Numbered from the stretch's first letter, positions 8,499 through 17,003 are shown. The stretch: 35,202 nucleotides of DNA from Isosphaeraceae bacterium (GCA_025356475.1 JANXSX010000021.1:1-35202), one strand, 5' to 3'. The notes: generated from the sequence alone by a model not told the origin. A program made the numbers and translations.

Positions 8499-8521
8499 GT
8501 TCCCACGTCAAGCGTGGGAAC
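8499..8521. repeat. 9-bp perfect palindrome, REP-like or bidirectional terminator
   Basis: GTTCCCACG (8499-8507) and CGTGGGAAC (8513-8521) form a perfect stem around a 5-nt loop. It lies between the convergent msrB and thuA-like genes. No T-tract follows on either strand, so a classical terminator is doubtful. The GTTCCCACG...CGTGGGAAC form resembles short intergenic palindromes dispersed in several bacterial genomes. This window contains only this copy. Confidence 0.5.
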
Positions 8522-8575
8522 AACAATTCATTCCTATCGACTTGTAAAATTGAGACGACACTCCAGAGGTATCGC

Positions 8576-9451
8576 TTAACGCTTGCCCTTGGGATCGAGG
8601 TTAAGCTTGATCTGTTCGGCGCTGACGTCGCTTTGGACTCCTCCGGCGGGGATCTCTACTTTGGCGGTCCAGAGGATCGCGTTGAGAACGAGTTTGCGAA
8701 AGTCGTTGTTGGACCAGTTGATGTGGTTATGACCACCCGTTGTTCCAAAAGAGCGACCGCCATTGGTCCGTTCGGTGGCCCAGGCGACGATCTCGTCTCG
8801 GCCTTCGGCGGCAACGATGTGGGGGTAGGGTCCGCGCGGTGAGGAGGTCGCACCGGCTCGGGCTGCTTTGTCGGGCTTGGCCACGAGAATCGGGGTGACC
8901 CCCTTCATTTCAGGACGGAAGTGAATGTTGTAATACCACTCATCTTTCGTGCTGAACGGCTTCACTCCGGTGGAGACCGGGTGGGTGGGAATCGACTCGA
9001 ACTTGCCGACCCAGTGGGGATTTGTCGAGAAGCCCGACTCGTAGTAACCGCCTAGCCAGTCGAGGAATTTGTCGCCCGGATTTCCCTTGGGGACCTCGAC
9101 GGCGTAGTGGATACAGACAAGACCCACACCTTGATCCATGAGCTTCTGCATTGTGGCGAGTCGCTCGCCTTGGATCATGGCGTGTCCGCCACCTCCGTCC
9201 ATAAAGAAGAGGACGGTTTTCGCCCCTTCGAACACCGACTCATCTTTGGGCCATCCCCCTTTGACGACAATCGGCTCGACCTCGGGAACGGACTTCAAGC
9301 ATTCGGCGAGGAGCATCACTCCGGCGTTATGCTCATGGTCGCCAGGTCCGTGACTTGGGTTCCCAGCAATCAGAACGACCTTCGCGGGGGCGGCTCCGAT
9401 TGAGACGCCGACGAGAAGGAGAAACGCGAGTGCATTCGAAAGCGTTCGCAT
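8576..9451 (-). CDS. ThuA-like domain protein, secreted
   Basis: 291 residues starting with the signal peptide MRTLSNALAFLLLVGVSIGA-APAK. The body has the ThuA (glutamine-amidotransferase-like) fold. It shows KVVLIAGNPSHGPGDHEHN (24-42), GAKTVLFFMDGGGGH, GVGLVCIHYAVEVP with the strand-loop seen in the family, and a C-terminal GGHNHINWSNNDFRKLVLN. ThuA domains were named from trehalose-utilisation loci. They are abundant in planctomycetes beside oxidoreductases and heme-domain dehydrogenases, but their reaction is not settled. It lies downstream of the Gfo/Idh/MocA gene on the same strand, with a strong hairpin between them (9482-9505). It is probably part of an extracytoplasmic sugar-modification set. 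Confidence 0.85.
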   Translation of the reverse strand: MRTLSNALAFLLLVGVSIGAAPAKVVLIAGNPSHGPGDHEHNAGVMLLAECLKSVPEVEPIVVKGGWPKDESVFEGAKTVLFFMDGGGGHAMIQGERLATMQKLMDQGVGLVCIHYAVEVPKGNPGDKFLDWLGGYYESGFSTNPHWVGKFESIPTHPVSTGVKPFSTKDEWYYNIHFRPEMKGVTPILVAKPDKAARAGATSSPRGPYPHIVAAEGRDEIVAWATERTNGGRSFGTTGGHNHINWSNNDFRKLVLNAILWTAKVEIPAGGVQSDVSAEQIKLNLDPKGKR

Positions 9452-9481
9452 GATGATTTCTCGATTAGGTGGGGAAACGAA

Positions 9482-9505
9482 CCAGGCCTCCGGAAGGAGG
9501 CCTGG
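9482..9505 (-). terminator. Strong hairpin between the oxidoreductase and thuA-like genes
   Basis: A perfect 10-bp GC-rich stem (9482-9491 with 9496-9505) has a 4-nt loop. It lies about 40 bp beyond the oxidoreductase stop at 9545 and 30 bp before the ThuA-like start. On the minus strand it is followed by TTCGTTTCC, a weak U-tract. It may terminate, or attenuate so that thuA-like is expressed at a different level. Confidence 0.6.
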
Positions 9506-9544
9506 ATGTTGGATAGGGTTTATCGCGGGTCGAACTCGCTCAGG

Positions 9545-10807
9545 TCAGACGAGGGGCGTAACGCCTGGAATCGACACTGCGGGCATGGCGAGCGGGCCGA
9601 AGCCGAGCTTGGCGGGCATCAGAACTTCTTTGGAGTTTAGAGCCTCGTCCCAGGTCACTGCTTTCCCGGTGTACGTTGACATCCGGCCCATGATCGCGGT
9701 CAGCGTGCTCTCGGCGACGGTCTTGAGCTCGTTGAGCGGCTTGCCTGCCCGGATGCTCTCGACCATGTCGATGTGCTCTTGTTCGTAAGGGTTCCGCTCT
9801 TCGCCACGGAACCGCCACTTCACCGCCCCGTCGATCCGCGAGCCGTTCGAGTTGAACGAACCCTTGGTTCCCTGGACGTACTCGCTGACGTTGTTCTCGC
9901 AGCCTTCGATCTGGCGAGCGTAGCTGCTGCAATGAGCGCCATTGGCATATTCGTAGTCGATGGCGAAGTGGTCAAAGATGTGGCCGAAGTCGGTGGAGGT
10001 CCGGACCTGACGCCCGCCCATGCCCACAGCGCGGACAGGGTGGCCGTTCATCGCCCAGTTGATCACGTCCAGGTTGTGAACGTGCTGCTCGACGATGTGG
10101 TCGCCTGAGAGCCAGGTGAAATACAGCCAGTTGCGAAGCTGCCAATCCATGTCGGTCCAGCTTTCCTGGCGGGGCTTGTTCCAAAGTGCCCCCTGATTCC
10201 AGTAGCAACGAGCCGACACCAGGTCGCCGATCGCACCTTCGTGGATCTGCTTCATGGCTTCGAGGTAACGCTGCTGGTGACGGCGCTGGGTGCCCGCAAC
10301 GATCGCCAGATTCTTTTTCTTGGCTTCTTCCGCAACCGCCAGAACCAAGCGAATGCCAGGTCCGTCGACAGCAACGGGCTTCTCGGTGAAGACGTGCTTG
10401 CCGGCGGCAACGGCAGCCTGCAAGTGGGTTGGGCGGAAGCCAGGAGGGGTGGCCAGAATCACGAGGTCAACGCCCGACGCGATAACTTGCTTATAGGCAT
10501 CGAAACCGACGAAACAGCGATCGTCGGGAACTTCGACCTTATCGCTATACTTTCGCAGACCGTCTCGGGCACTGTTGAGATTGTCGGCGAAAACGTCGCC
10601 CATGGCCACGAGCTTGACGTTTGATGACGAGGTGATCGACTGCTCGGCGGCACCACGACCACGACCGCCACAGCCAATCAGGCCAACCTTGATGACATCG
10701 CTACCTGCCGCGTGAACCGAGGGGACAGCCAGGCTCGAAATCGCGGCGACCGCGCCCGAGGCCTTGATGAAGTCGCGCCTGGAAGCGGCGCCGTTGGTCC
10801 CGGTCAT
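9545..10807 (-). CDS. TAT-exported Gfo/Idh/MocA family oxidoreductase
   Basis: I chose ATG 10807 (420 residues): AGGAG lies 9 nt upstream and the N-terminus becomes a twin-arginine signal (SRRDFIKASGAVAA). The longer frame to 10861 adds 18 residues before it. The Rossmann domain begins VIKVGLIGCGGRGRGAAEQ at about residue 38, with the EKPVAVDGPG loop typical of the family. The C-terminal domain includes HNLDVINWAMNGHPVRAVGM and the SSYARQIEGCE region. Members use NAD(P) to oxidise or rearrange sugars. The exported type carries its cofactor out folded, which fits the TAT signal. It follows the SUMF1-like gene by 66 bp and precedes the ThuA-like gene, so the three probably act on extracytoplasmic carbohydrate. 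The exact substrate is unknown. Confidence 0.9.
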   Translation of the reverse strand: MTGTNGAASRRDFIKASGAVAAISSLAVPSVHAAGSDVIKVGLIGCGGRGRGAAEQSITSSSNVKLVAMGDVFADNLNSARDGLRKYSDKVEVPDDRCFVGFDAYKQVIASGVDLVILATPPGFRPTHLQAAVAAGKHVFTEKPVAVDGPGIRLVLAVAEEAKKKNLAIVAGTQRRHQQRYLEAMKQIHEGAIGDLVSARCYWNQGALWNKPRQESWTDMDWQLRNWLYFTWLSGDHIVEQHVHNLDVINWAMNGHPVRAVGMGGRQVRTSTDFGHIFDHFAIDYEYANGAHCSSYARQIEGCENNVSEYVQGTKGSFNSNGSRIDGAVKWRFRGEERNPYEQEHIDMVESIRAGKPLNELKTVAESTLTAIMGRMSTYTGKAVTWDEALNSKEVLMPAKLGFGPLAMPAVSIPGVTPLV

Positions 10808-10873
10808 GTCGTCATACTCCTGGAGAGTGAAAAAAGGAGAAGCGGACACCTCAAAGTTCAATCTTCAACTACT

Positions 10874-11896
10874 CTACTTGCTACCCTTGCCCTTGACGAT
10901 CGGGGACTTGATTCCCACGAGATTTTCTTGCTCGTCGAGAGCTCGCACAATCCGAAAGCCCACGAAAGTCGCGTCAGTGTGCCACCAGATGCTCTGGGGA
11001 CGTTGGGGGTCCTGGACGCTCCACTCAAGATTTGAGGCCAACCGAAACGCCGAACGGAGCTTGTCCGCATCATCGTCCCAGGAGCCACCACGCGCAACGT
11101 AGGGATACTCCTTGGCGTCGGGCAGAACCACCGGGCCCTTGGCAGGCTCAGCACCTGCGAGCTTACTGTAAGTGTCCGCCGCATAATGGTCCATGCACCA
11201 CTCAGCCACATTACCATGCATGTCGAAGAGCCCCCAGGGGTTAGGCTTCTTCTTGCCGACCTGCTGAGGCTTCTCGGCGTTATCCACGAACCAGGCGTAG
11301 TCAACGAGTGAGGCGGGATCGTCTCCAAAGGAGTAGACAGTCTTGGTCCCGGCTCGAGCGGCGTATTCCCACTCAGCTTCGGTCGGCAAGCGATAGGCCT
11401 TCCCGGTCTTAGCCGAGAGCCAGTGGCAGTACTCCATGGCCGAGTGATGGGTGATACAGAGAGCAGGCTGGTTGCGACGTCCCAGGCCAAAGGTCTCGTC
11501 GGCGTAAGGAGGGGTTGGTCGGCTCACGGCGTCGGACGCTTTTTCCTTTGCGTCTTGTGTGGCGGGATCGACCTTCTCGCGAGTCTTCCTCTTCAAGTCC
11601 ATGCTGAATGCGAACTGGTCGTATTCGTCCCAGGTCACCTCGTGCTTACCCATCCAAAACGGAGCGATTGCCACCTTATGCTCGGGGCCTTCGTCGGATT
11701 TTCGCTTGGCTTCGCCGGCGGGACTCCCCATCGTATAGATACCGCCGGGGATCGGCACGAGGTCAAACTTGAGGTCCGTTCCGGTAATACTCTCAGTGTA
11801 AGGCTTGAATTCCTTGGTCGCGGGCTCGTCGGCAAGCGCTGGGCAAGCCACAATAACAACGGCAAGAAACACGTAGGTAGAAATCGTCGCGGGCAC
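10874..11896 (-). CDS. SUMF1/formylglycine-enzyme-fold protein lacking the catalytic cysteine pair
   Basis: I chose GTG 11896 (340 residues). GGAG lies 9 nt upstream, and translation starts with the export signal MPATISTYVFLAVVIVACPALA-DEP. The longer frame to 11941 would overlap the divergent apbE start. The FGE-sulfatase domain is clear: FDLVPIPGGIYTMGSP, KHEVTWDEYDQF, YRLPTEAEWEYAARAGT, NPWGLFDMHGNVAEWC, YPYVARGGSWDDDADKLRSA, and a C-terminal FVGFRIVR. In true formylglycine-generating enzymes two cysteines follow GGSW. Here that stretch is DDDADKLRSA, without cysteine. It is therefore probably not a sulfatase activator but one of the many SUMF1-fold proteins of unsettled role. It is first in a likely operon with the Gfo/Idh/MocA and ThuA-like genes. 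Confidence 0.88.
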   Translation of the reverse strand: MPATISTYVFLAVVIVACPALADEPATKEFKPYTESITGTDLKFDLVPIPGGIYTMGSPAGEAKRKSDEGPEHKVAIAPFWMGKHEVTWDEYDQFAFSMDLKRKTREKVDPATQDAKEKASDAVSRPTPPYADETFGLGRRNQPALCITHHSAMEYCHWLSAKTGKAYRLPTEAEWEYAARAGTKTVYSFGDDPASLVDYAWFVDNAEKPQQVGKKKPNPWGLFDMHGNVAEWCMDHYAADTYSKLAGAEPAKGPVVLPDAKEYPYVARGGSWDDDADKLRSAFRLASNLEWSVQDPQRPQSIWWHTDATFVGFRIVRALDEQENLVGIKSPIVKGKGSK

Positions 11897-11935
11897 GATG
11901 AGAAGCTCCGTCGAAAGGATCACGGGACAAAGCCA

Positions 11936-12976
11936 ATGCATGGTTTGATCGGCTTGGGACTTATGCTGTTGTCAGTTCTTCCAGTGAGTGAGCCAACGCT
12001 CAAACGCTTCGAGTATACCGAAACCCACATGGGAAGTCCCTTCCATCTTGTTTTATACACCGGCGACGAGGGCACCGCTAGTCGCGCCGCCAAAGCGGCA
12101 TTCGTGAGGATCGCTGCACTTGACCTGGCCTTAAGCGATTACAACCCGGAAAGCGAACTGATGCGACTGTGCGAGAAGGCCGGTGGGCCCCCAGTCCCTG
12201 TCTCGGCCGACCTGTACGACGCATTGGATGGATCCCTCAAGATGGCCAAAGCGTCGGGTGGTGCCTTCGATCCAACCGTCGCCCCCGTCGTCCGACTCTG
12301 GAGACGAGCCCGGCGCGACCGCAAACTCCCCGACCCTGACACATTGGCGAAGGCCCTGAGCTTGGTGGATCATTCAAAGCTAGTTCTCGACCCGACAAAC
12401 AAGACAGCCCAGCTCACCGATCGTGGGATGAAGCTTGACCTTGGGGGGATCGCCAAAGGCCTGGCCTCGCAGGCGGCCATTGATGCGTTGAAGAAACTCG
12501 GGGTCGATCGGGCACTCGTCGCCGGTGCAGGTGACATCGTGGTGAGTGGTCCTCCGCCGAGAAGTGACGGCTGGATCATCGCCGTTACACCCCTCGGACC
12601 CGAAGAGACGACCAACCCGCTCCGACTCTCGTTGGTAAACTGCTCGATCTCAACCTCGGGAGACGCCGAACAGTTCGTCGAGATCGCTGGCAAACGCTAC
12701 GGGCACATTGTCGATCCCAAGACCGGGATAGGAGTCGTCGAACGGGCCGGGGTCACGATTGTGGCCAATAACGGAGCCATCGCCGATAGCTTAGCCACCG
12801 CCGCATTTGTGCTGGGGACGGAGAAGGGGCTCGAACTGGTTGAAAAAACCCCAGGAGCCTCGGCAATCTTCGCGAGGAAGATTGGGGATCGCCTCGAAGT
12901 GAAGCGAACTGCAAAGTTCGACCAACTCCGCAAGGCAAGCGGAACAACCTCTGACGCGACCCTCGGCCCAGGATGA
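11936..12976 (+). CDS. apbE: FAD:protein FMN transferase
   Basis: ApbE transfers FMN from FAD to a Thr/Ser of extracytoplasmic redox proteins. I start at ATG 11936 (346 residues), giving a hydrophobic leader (MHGLIGLGLMLLSVLPVSEP). The frame is open far upstream, but that part overlaps the SUMF1-like gene antisense. Conserved blocks are ETHMGSPFHLVLY (33-45), ALDLALSDYNPESELMRL, GGAFDPTVAPVVRLW, MKLDLGGIAKGLASQAAI, ALVAGAGDIVVSG, YGHIVDPKTG, and ADSLATAAFVLGTEKG, with the magnesium-site Asp/Thr region. No lipobox cysteine follows the leader, unlike many ApbE lipoproteins. It is divergent from the SUMF1-like gene with only about 40 bp between starts. No flavinylated partner such as an NQR or FMN-bind protein is in the window. 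Confidence 0.9.
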   Translation: MHGLIGLGLMLLSVLPVSEPTLKRFEYTETHMGSPFHLVLYTGDEGTASRAAKAAFVRIAALDLALSDYNPESELMRLCEKAGGPPVPVSADLYDALDGSLKMAKASGGAFDPTVAPVVRLWRRARRDRKLPDPDTLAKALSLVDHSKLVLDPTNKTAQLTDRGMKLDLGGIAKGLASQAAIDALKKLGVDRALVAGAGDIVVSGPPPRSDGWIIAVTPLGPEETTNPLRLSLVNCSISTSGDAEQFVEIAGKRYGHIVDPKTGIGVVERAGVTIVANNGAIADSLATAAFVLGTEKGLELVEKTPGASAIFARKIGDRLEVKRTAKFDQLRKASGTTSDATLGPG

Positions 12977-12987
12977 AACTCAACCTC

Positions 12988-13260
12988 TCAACCTGCCATG
13001 GCGATCGAACTCTGTTCTCGTTGCGAAATCACCTGCTCGAGTTGATCGACCTTGATTTGGAGTCGATACAGCTCAGTCAAGATATCCTCAATCGCCAGAG
13101 CAGTCTCAGTACTCGGGGTGTGTGAAGCGGCGTGTTGTTCGAGTGCCTGCGACATGCTTGAGGTCAATGTTTGCTTGATCCGGAACTTGAGACGGGCTCG
13201 CGAGCCGGCTGTCGTATTCCAGATGGCGCGTAACGGCTTTTTGATCAGGTGACGGATCAT
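12988..13260 (-). CDS. Small conserved coiled-coil protein coupled to a glycosyltransferase
   Basis: 90 residues. The ATG at 13260 overlaps the stop of the upstream glycosyltransferase as ATGA, indicating translational coupling. The first half is basic (MIRHLIKKPLRAIWNTTAG, RARLKFRIKQTL). The second half is predicted helical, with a heptad-like segment (ILTELYRLQIKVDQLEQVIS). There is no signal or membrane segment. It may associate with the glycosyltransferases or with the inner face of the membrane through its basic N-terminus; this is inference from context. I do not recognise a named family. Confidence 0.7.
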   Translation of the reverse strand: MIRHLIKKPLRAIWNTTAGSRARLKFRIKQTLTSSMSQALEQHAASHTPSTETALAIEDILTELYRLQIKVDQLEQVISQREQSSIAMAG

Positions 13261-14753
13261 CCGACATGCTCCCGGACCGGAGTGAAGTGGGGACGACGAA
13301 TCGCGATACCGGGTCGATCGATCCGAAGATGATCGGGGAGTGCGAATTGGTCGGAGACATGGAACGGGTCGAGGATTGATAGTTCGAACATCTCAGCATG
13401 CTTGGGCAAGATCCGGATATTGTGACGACCAAAAGTTGAATCACCCAAGGCGAAGTGGGGGACCCGACCCGCTTCATGATAGAGCGCCACCTGGCCGAAG
13501 CCAGCCAACTCTCTTGCGATACTTTCCAGCTCCGGGGGGTCGTCGGACGGGGCGATCAATGCGATCTTCGACCGGGATGTCAGTGGCTTATCGACGACTT
13601 GCCGGAGGAGTTGATAGAAGCGTTGCGAGGTATCGGACCACGCGAATTGCGCGGCATGGAGTGGCGCATTCGTTCGGAGTTGTGAAGCGAGGACGGGGTC
13701 ACCTAAGATCCGATTTAGTTGGTGTGCGAGATCGTCGGCATCGGTCACATCGGCGAGTAAACCAGCCTCGCCGACGACCTCGATCTGCGAGGAATTGTTG
13801 CCCGCCAGGACAGCAGCGCCGCAGTGCATGGCTTCGAGGACCGGGAGGCCGAACCCTTCATAAAGTGACGGGGAGACATAGGCGGTGCAGCGCCGATACA
13901 GGAGCCGGAGGTGTGTGTCTGAGACTCGGTCGGTGATCACAAGCTGGTCGAGGACACCGTGCTCCCGACAGAGATCCTCGAGCTGCTTGGGATCGATCTC
14001 CCACATTCCGCCGACCACGGCGAGCTGATGATGGAGCCGAACCGCTTCGGGCAGCTTGCCGAAAGCGGCGATCAGGCGACTCAGGTTTTTATGCTCTTGA
14101 TGAGTCCCAATTGTGAGCACAAATGGTCTTGTGAGATTCATCGACTTGAGAATGCGTTGATCCTCAGCAGTCTCTGCGGTTGGGAAGAAGAACGAGGGAT
14201 CACTGGCACAACGAATATTGGCGATTCGATCACCAGGAAGGTTGAGCAAGAAGGCAAAGTCTTGCCGGGTCGACTCCGAAATCGCTGCGAATCCATCGTA
14301 ATGACGAAGGGTCATCAAGCGTCCGTAGAATCGCGAGGCCGCTTGGAGGTCGGGCAGACAATTGTCCCGAAACTTGAAAGGGATCACGTCGTAAACGACC
14401 GCGACCATTGGGAGATGTTTGAGCGGGCGGGCTGGGAGGTTCCGCGACGGGCACATCTCCAAGGGGTTGAGCACGCCCAACACATCAAGCCTATCGGGAT
14501 TGGCCCGAGCTTGCCGCGCGAGTGCATCGAGCATGGTGCTCTCGCCGAGTTCGGCGATCGGAGTGAGAAACTTGACGATCGCGTTGGGTCCAGTTGGTAT
14601 CAACTCGGTCGGCAAATCCTCTTGCGCGTACAAGATAAATTCATCTTGCGGATTCTGAGTCAGCAAGTGCGCGACCAGATTCTTCACATACCGCCCGATC
14701 CCTCGGTGTCGGCTGCGCGACTGGAGTCCGAAGACTTCGAGGCCGATACGCAT
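13257..14753 (-). CDS. GT4-family glycosyltransferase
   Basis: ATG 14753 (498 residues, MRIGLEVFGLQSRSRHRGIG) is preceded by AGGA and gives the normal GT4 N-terminus; the longer open frame overlaps the previous gene. The acceptor-side Rossmann fold has the glycine-rich RGIGRYVKNL loop. The donor-side fold has FVLTIGTHQEHKNLSRLIAA, VITDRVSDTHLRLLYRRC and the E-x7-E motif in PSLYEGFGLPVLEAMHCG (about 290-310). A C-terminal extension of about 120 residues (from about 380, KIALIAPSDDPPELESIARE) looks like the start of another Rossmann-like domain and may be an incomplete second transferase module. It is 19 bp after another GT4 gene and overlaps the small coiled-coil gene. A role in surface polysaccharide or glycan assembly is likely; donor and acceptor are unknown. 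Confidence 0.88.
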   Translation of the reverse strand: MRIGLEVFGLQSRSRHRGIGRYVKNLVAHLLTQNPQDEFILYAQEDLPTELIPTGPNAIVKFLTPIAELGESTMLDALARQARANPDRLDVLGVLNPLEMCPSRNLPARPLKHLPMVAVVYDVIPFKFRDNCLPDLQAASRFYGRLMTLRHYDGFAAISESTRQDFAFLLNLPGDRIANIRCASDPSFFFPTAETAEDQRILKSMNLTRPFVLTIGTHQEHKNLSRLIAAFGKLPEAVRLHHQLAVVGGMWEIDPKQLEDLCREHGVLDQLVITDRVSDTHLRLLYRRCTAYVSPSLYEGFGLPVLEAMHCGAAVLAGNNSSQIEVVGEAGLLADVTDADDLAHQLNRILGDPVLASQLRTNAPLHAAQFAWSDTSQRFYQLLRQVVDKPLTSRSKIALIAPSDDPPELESIARELAGFGQVALYHEAGRVPHFALGDSTFGRHNIRILPKHAEMFELSILDPFHVSDQFALPDHLRIDRPGIAIRRPHFTPVREHVG

Positions 14754-14772
14754 TAATGGATTCCTGAGTGGG

Positions 14773-15951
14773 TCAGACCTGAACGGACTGGGCACGACGC
14801 GATAAGTCCAGGTGGGGTCGAGGAATCGCTGAAACCGTCGCCTTGACCGGGGTGCCACGGGCGAAGCTGATGATCGTGTCGGCGATCGACTCCCAACTGT
14901 AGAGCCGGTCGAGTGATCCCTTCAGAATCGACACAGGTCCCGCTTCTTGATAATTGCGATAGGCCACGTCAACTGTCGCCGTCTCACAAGGGTCGAAGAA
15001 GTGGACACCAGGACCAGCGAACTCACGGAGCGAGCTATTCTCACTCGTCAGGACGGGGGTACCGTGTCTCAGAGCGTCGAGGACCGGGAGTCCAAAACCC
15101 TCATAGAGGGAGGGATAAACGGACCAACCAGCGGTTTGATAAAGCTTGCAGAGTTGTTTGTCGGTGACGTACCCGAGGAAGCGAATCCGTCGGCCATCAC
15201 GCGCAACCGACAGGTCCTTGAGTTGTTTCTTTGTAAAGAGCCAGCCAATACCGCCTGCCCACCAGAGTTCCGCCTTGGGGGGCAAGACATCGGTGTTCCG
15301 GAACCAGTCGATCAAAAACTGGGCATTCTTGCGCGGTTCGAGCGTCGAGACCACGAGCCCAATATTCGGGCGTCGTTCAACCTTACGACTGTGCAAATGA
15401 TTATGAACGCACTGGCTTGGCCCAGGATAAGCGACGGAAATCTTGGCAGGATCGACATCCGCCAACCATGCTGCGTCGGCTTTGGTCGAGTGTGAGTCGG
15501 CCAGGATGAGGTCGGAGAGGGGCAAACAGAGTGAGAAAAATACGTTGAATGTATGATTGGTCATCGCTGTGTGGGTTGACGGCAACAACAGAGGCGTGAA
15601 GTCGTGTAAGACACTAACCTCGCGTGGGAAGGCCTTGTGGGCAGGTCGTGAGGCCGTGTAAACCGCAACCGAATCGTCGGTTGGACATTCCATTGGCTCA
15701 CGCCAGCAACGCCAAATTCGCCTTGCCCATTGGCCGGGATCTTGGTCCTGTGACCAATTCAAGTTGGCAGGAAGAGCGAGCTGCTCGCCCCCAACGAAGA
15801 ATCGGACCGGGGCACCCGCCGCGCCTAGGGCCATTGCAAGCCTGGCGGTATAACGTGTGATACCGGTCAGCTTGGTCGTCTCGAATAGGGCCGCATCCAT
15901 ATAAATAGGCGGGCAATCGACACGATGCGACCGATGCTGTGCTTCGGACAT
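14773..15951 (-). CDS. GT4-family glycosyltransferase, first gene of the glycan operon
   Basis: I chose ATG 15951 (392 residues, MSEAQHRSHRVDCPPIYMDA) because GAGG lies 6 nt upstream. ATG 15963 and the frame start at 16089 are alternatives. The N-terminal half carries YMDAALFETTKLTGITRYTA, the usual loop of bacterial GT4 enzymes. Later come RRPNIGLVVSTLEPRKNAQFL, GYVTDKQLCKLYQTAGWSVY and the nucleotide-sugar motif PSLYEGFGLPVLDALRHG (about 280-297, E-x7-D in place of the usual E-x7-E). No membrane segment is visible, so it is probably a cytoplasmic or peripheral enzyme. It heads a three-gene minus-strand operon with a second GT4 and a small coiled-coil protein. Confidence 0.87.
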   Translation of the reverse strand: MSEAQHRSHRVDCPPIYMDAALFETTKLTGITRYTARLAMALGAAGAPVRFFVGGEQLALPANLNWSQDQDPGQWARRIWRCWREPMECPTDDSVAVYTASRPAHKAFPREVSVLHDFTPLLLPSTHTAMTNHTFNVFFSLCLPLSDLILADSHSTKADAAWLADVDPAKISVAYPGPSQCVHNHLHSRKVERRPNIGLVVSTLEPRKNAQFLIDWFRNTDVLPPKAELWWAGGIGWLFTKKQLKDLSVARDGRRIRFLGYVTDKQLCKLYQTAGWSVYPSLYEGFGLPVLDALRHGTPVLTSENSSLREFAGPGVHFFDPCETATVDVAYRNYQEAGPVSILKGSLDRLYSWESIADTIISFARGTPVKATVSAIPRPHLDLSRRAQSVQV

Positions 15952-16222
15952 GCGGGACCTCATGTTCCTGACTCGCGCGGCGTCCTGCCGTCGCAAGAAT
16001 ACATAGCGGCGGTGACGGAGACTGTCAATCCGAACCCTGAGGCCAGGCATGGCTGGCGCGGTCGTGCCACCAGCGTGGATATGAGTCAAGATTGGGTTGA
16101 GCCCGAAGTCGAATCCGCACGTGGACGCGGACTGCCGGGTCGATTCTTGGACGTCCTCTCGACATATCGTGCATCACGCCAAACTGGGATAAAAAAGGCG
16201 GAATCCCCTCATTCAGTCAATG

Positions 16223-16251
16223 TTGACTTTGTTCTGTACGATGAGTAAGAT
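16223..16251 (+). promoter_or_regulatory. Sigma70-type promoter for cysH
   Basis: TTGACT (16223-16228) and TAAGAT (16246-16251) are separated by exactly 17 nt, matching the consensus at 5/6 and 4/6 positions. Transcription would begin near 16258. This supports the later ATG at 16287 as the cysH start, because the frame's TTG at 16251 would lie inside the -10 box. Confidence 0.55.
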
Positions 16252-16286
16252 TGCAGGAGATGAACGGTAACCGGAGCCTAACGTCG

Positions 16287-17003
16287 ATGTTCACTGAAGT
16301 TGAGTCTCGGGTCGATCTGGAGCTTGCGAACGAGCGCCTCGCGGGGAAGAGCCCGCAGGAGATCCTCCGTTGGGCGGTTGAGGCCTATTATCCTCGGCTG
16401 ACGATGGCGACCGCGTTCGGCCCTGAAGGGTGCGTGATCCTCCACATGCTGGCGGAAATCGAACCAAAAGTGCGGGTCTTCAACCTCGATACGGGATACC
16501 AGTTCGCTGAGACCCTCAAGCTTCGCGATCAGATTGCCGAACGCTATGGGATTGAAGTCGAGCTCGTCTCCGCAGAGACCACGGTCCCCGAGTATGAAGC
16601 CTTAAACGGTGGAGCTTTATACGTCCGTGACTCGAACCAGTGCTGTCATGACCGCAAGGTGGTGCCTCTCCGGCGGGCCGTGGTCGGTTACGACGCCTGG
16701 ATCTCTGCGATCCGGGCCGATCAATCGACGCATCGGGCCAAAGCCAGTGTTGTGGGCTGGGATGCCAAGTTCGACCTTGTGAAGGTGAATCCGCTCCTGA
16801 GCTGGACCAAGCGCGATGTTTGGGCGTTCATCGTCACAAACCACGTCCCCTACAACCCGCTTCACGATCAAGGTTACCCTTCGATCGGCTGCTGGCCGTG
16901 TACTCGGGCAATCGGTGAGGGTGAAGATGAACGGGCGGGACGTTGGGCAGGCCAGGCCAAGACTGAGTGCGGCCTACACTCGCTGGATAGTAGTCAGCTT
17001 TGA
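16287..17003 (+). CDS. cysH: Assimilatory adenylylsulfate (APS/PAPS) reductase, iron-sulfur type
   Basis: It reduces APS (or PAPS) to sulfite in assimilatory sulfate reduction. I start at ATG 16287 (238 residues), with GGAG 10 nt upstream; ATG 16260 has its AGGAG directly abutting and TTG 16251 lies in the predicted -10. The PP-loop-type ATPase fold shows TMATAFGPEG (39-48), VFNLDTGYQF (65-74) and SAIRADQSTHRA. Cysteines at 119-120 (QCCHDRK) and 202/205 (GCWPC) are the CC...CXXC pattern that binds a 4Fe-4S cluster, characteristic of APS-using enzymes. The catalytic Cys is 228 in ECGLH. It lies just upstream of an Rrf2 regulator and Sat-CysC on the same strand, consistent with one sulfate-assimilation regulon. 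Sulfite reductase is not in the window. Confidence 0.93.
   Translation: MFTEVESRVDLELANERLAGKSPQEILRWAVEAYYPRLTMATAFGPEGCVILHMLAEIEPKVRVFNLDTGYQFAETLKLRDQIAERYGIEVELVSAETTVPEYEALNGGALYVRDSNQCCHDRKVVPLRRAVVGYDAWISAIRADQSTHRAKASVVGWDAKFDLVKVNPLLSWTKRDVWAFIVTNHVPYNPLHDQGYPSIGCWPCTRAIGEGEDERAGRWAGQAKTECGLHSLDSSQL

Noticed and set aside
8324-8575. Possible tRNA or small RNA in the msrB/thuA-like gap
   Set aside because: Only the 9-bp palindrome and a bulged CCTCGCC/GGCGAGG stem are present; no cloverleaf or T-loop sequence was found.
15925-16248. 107-codon plus-strand frame upstream of cysH
   Set aside because: It overlaps the start of the glycosyltransferase gene antisense and runs through the cysH promoter; no domain.
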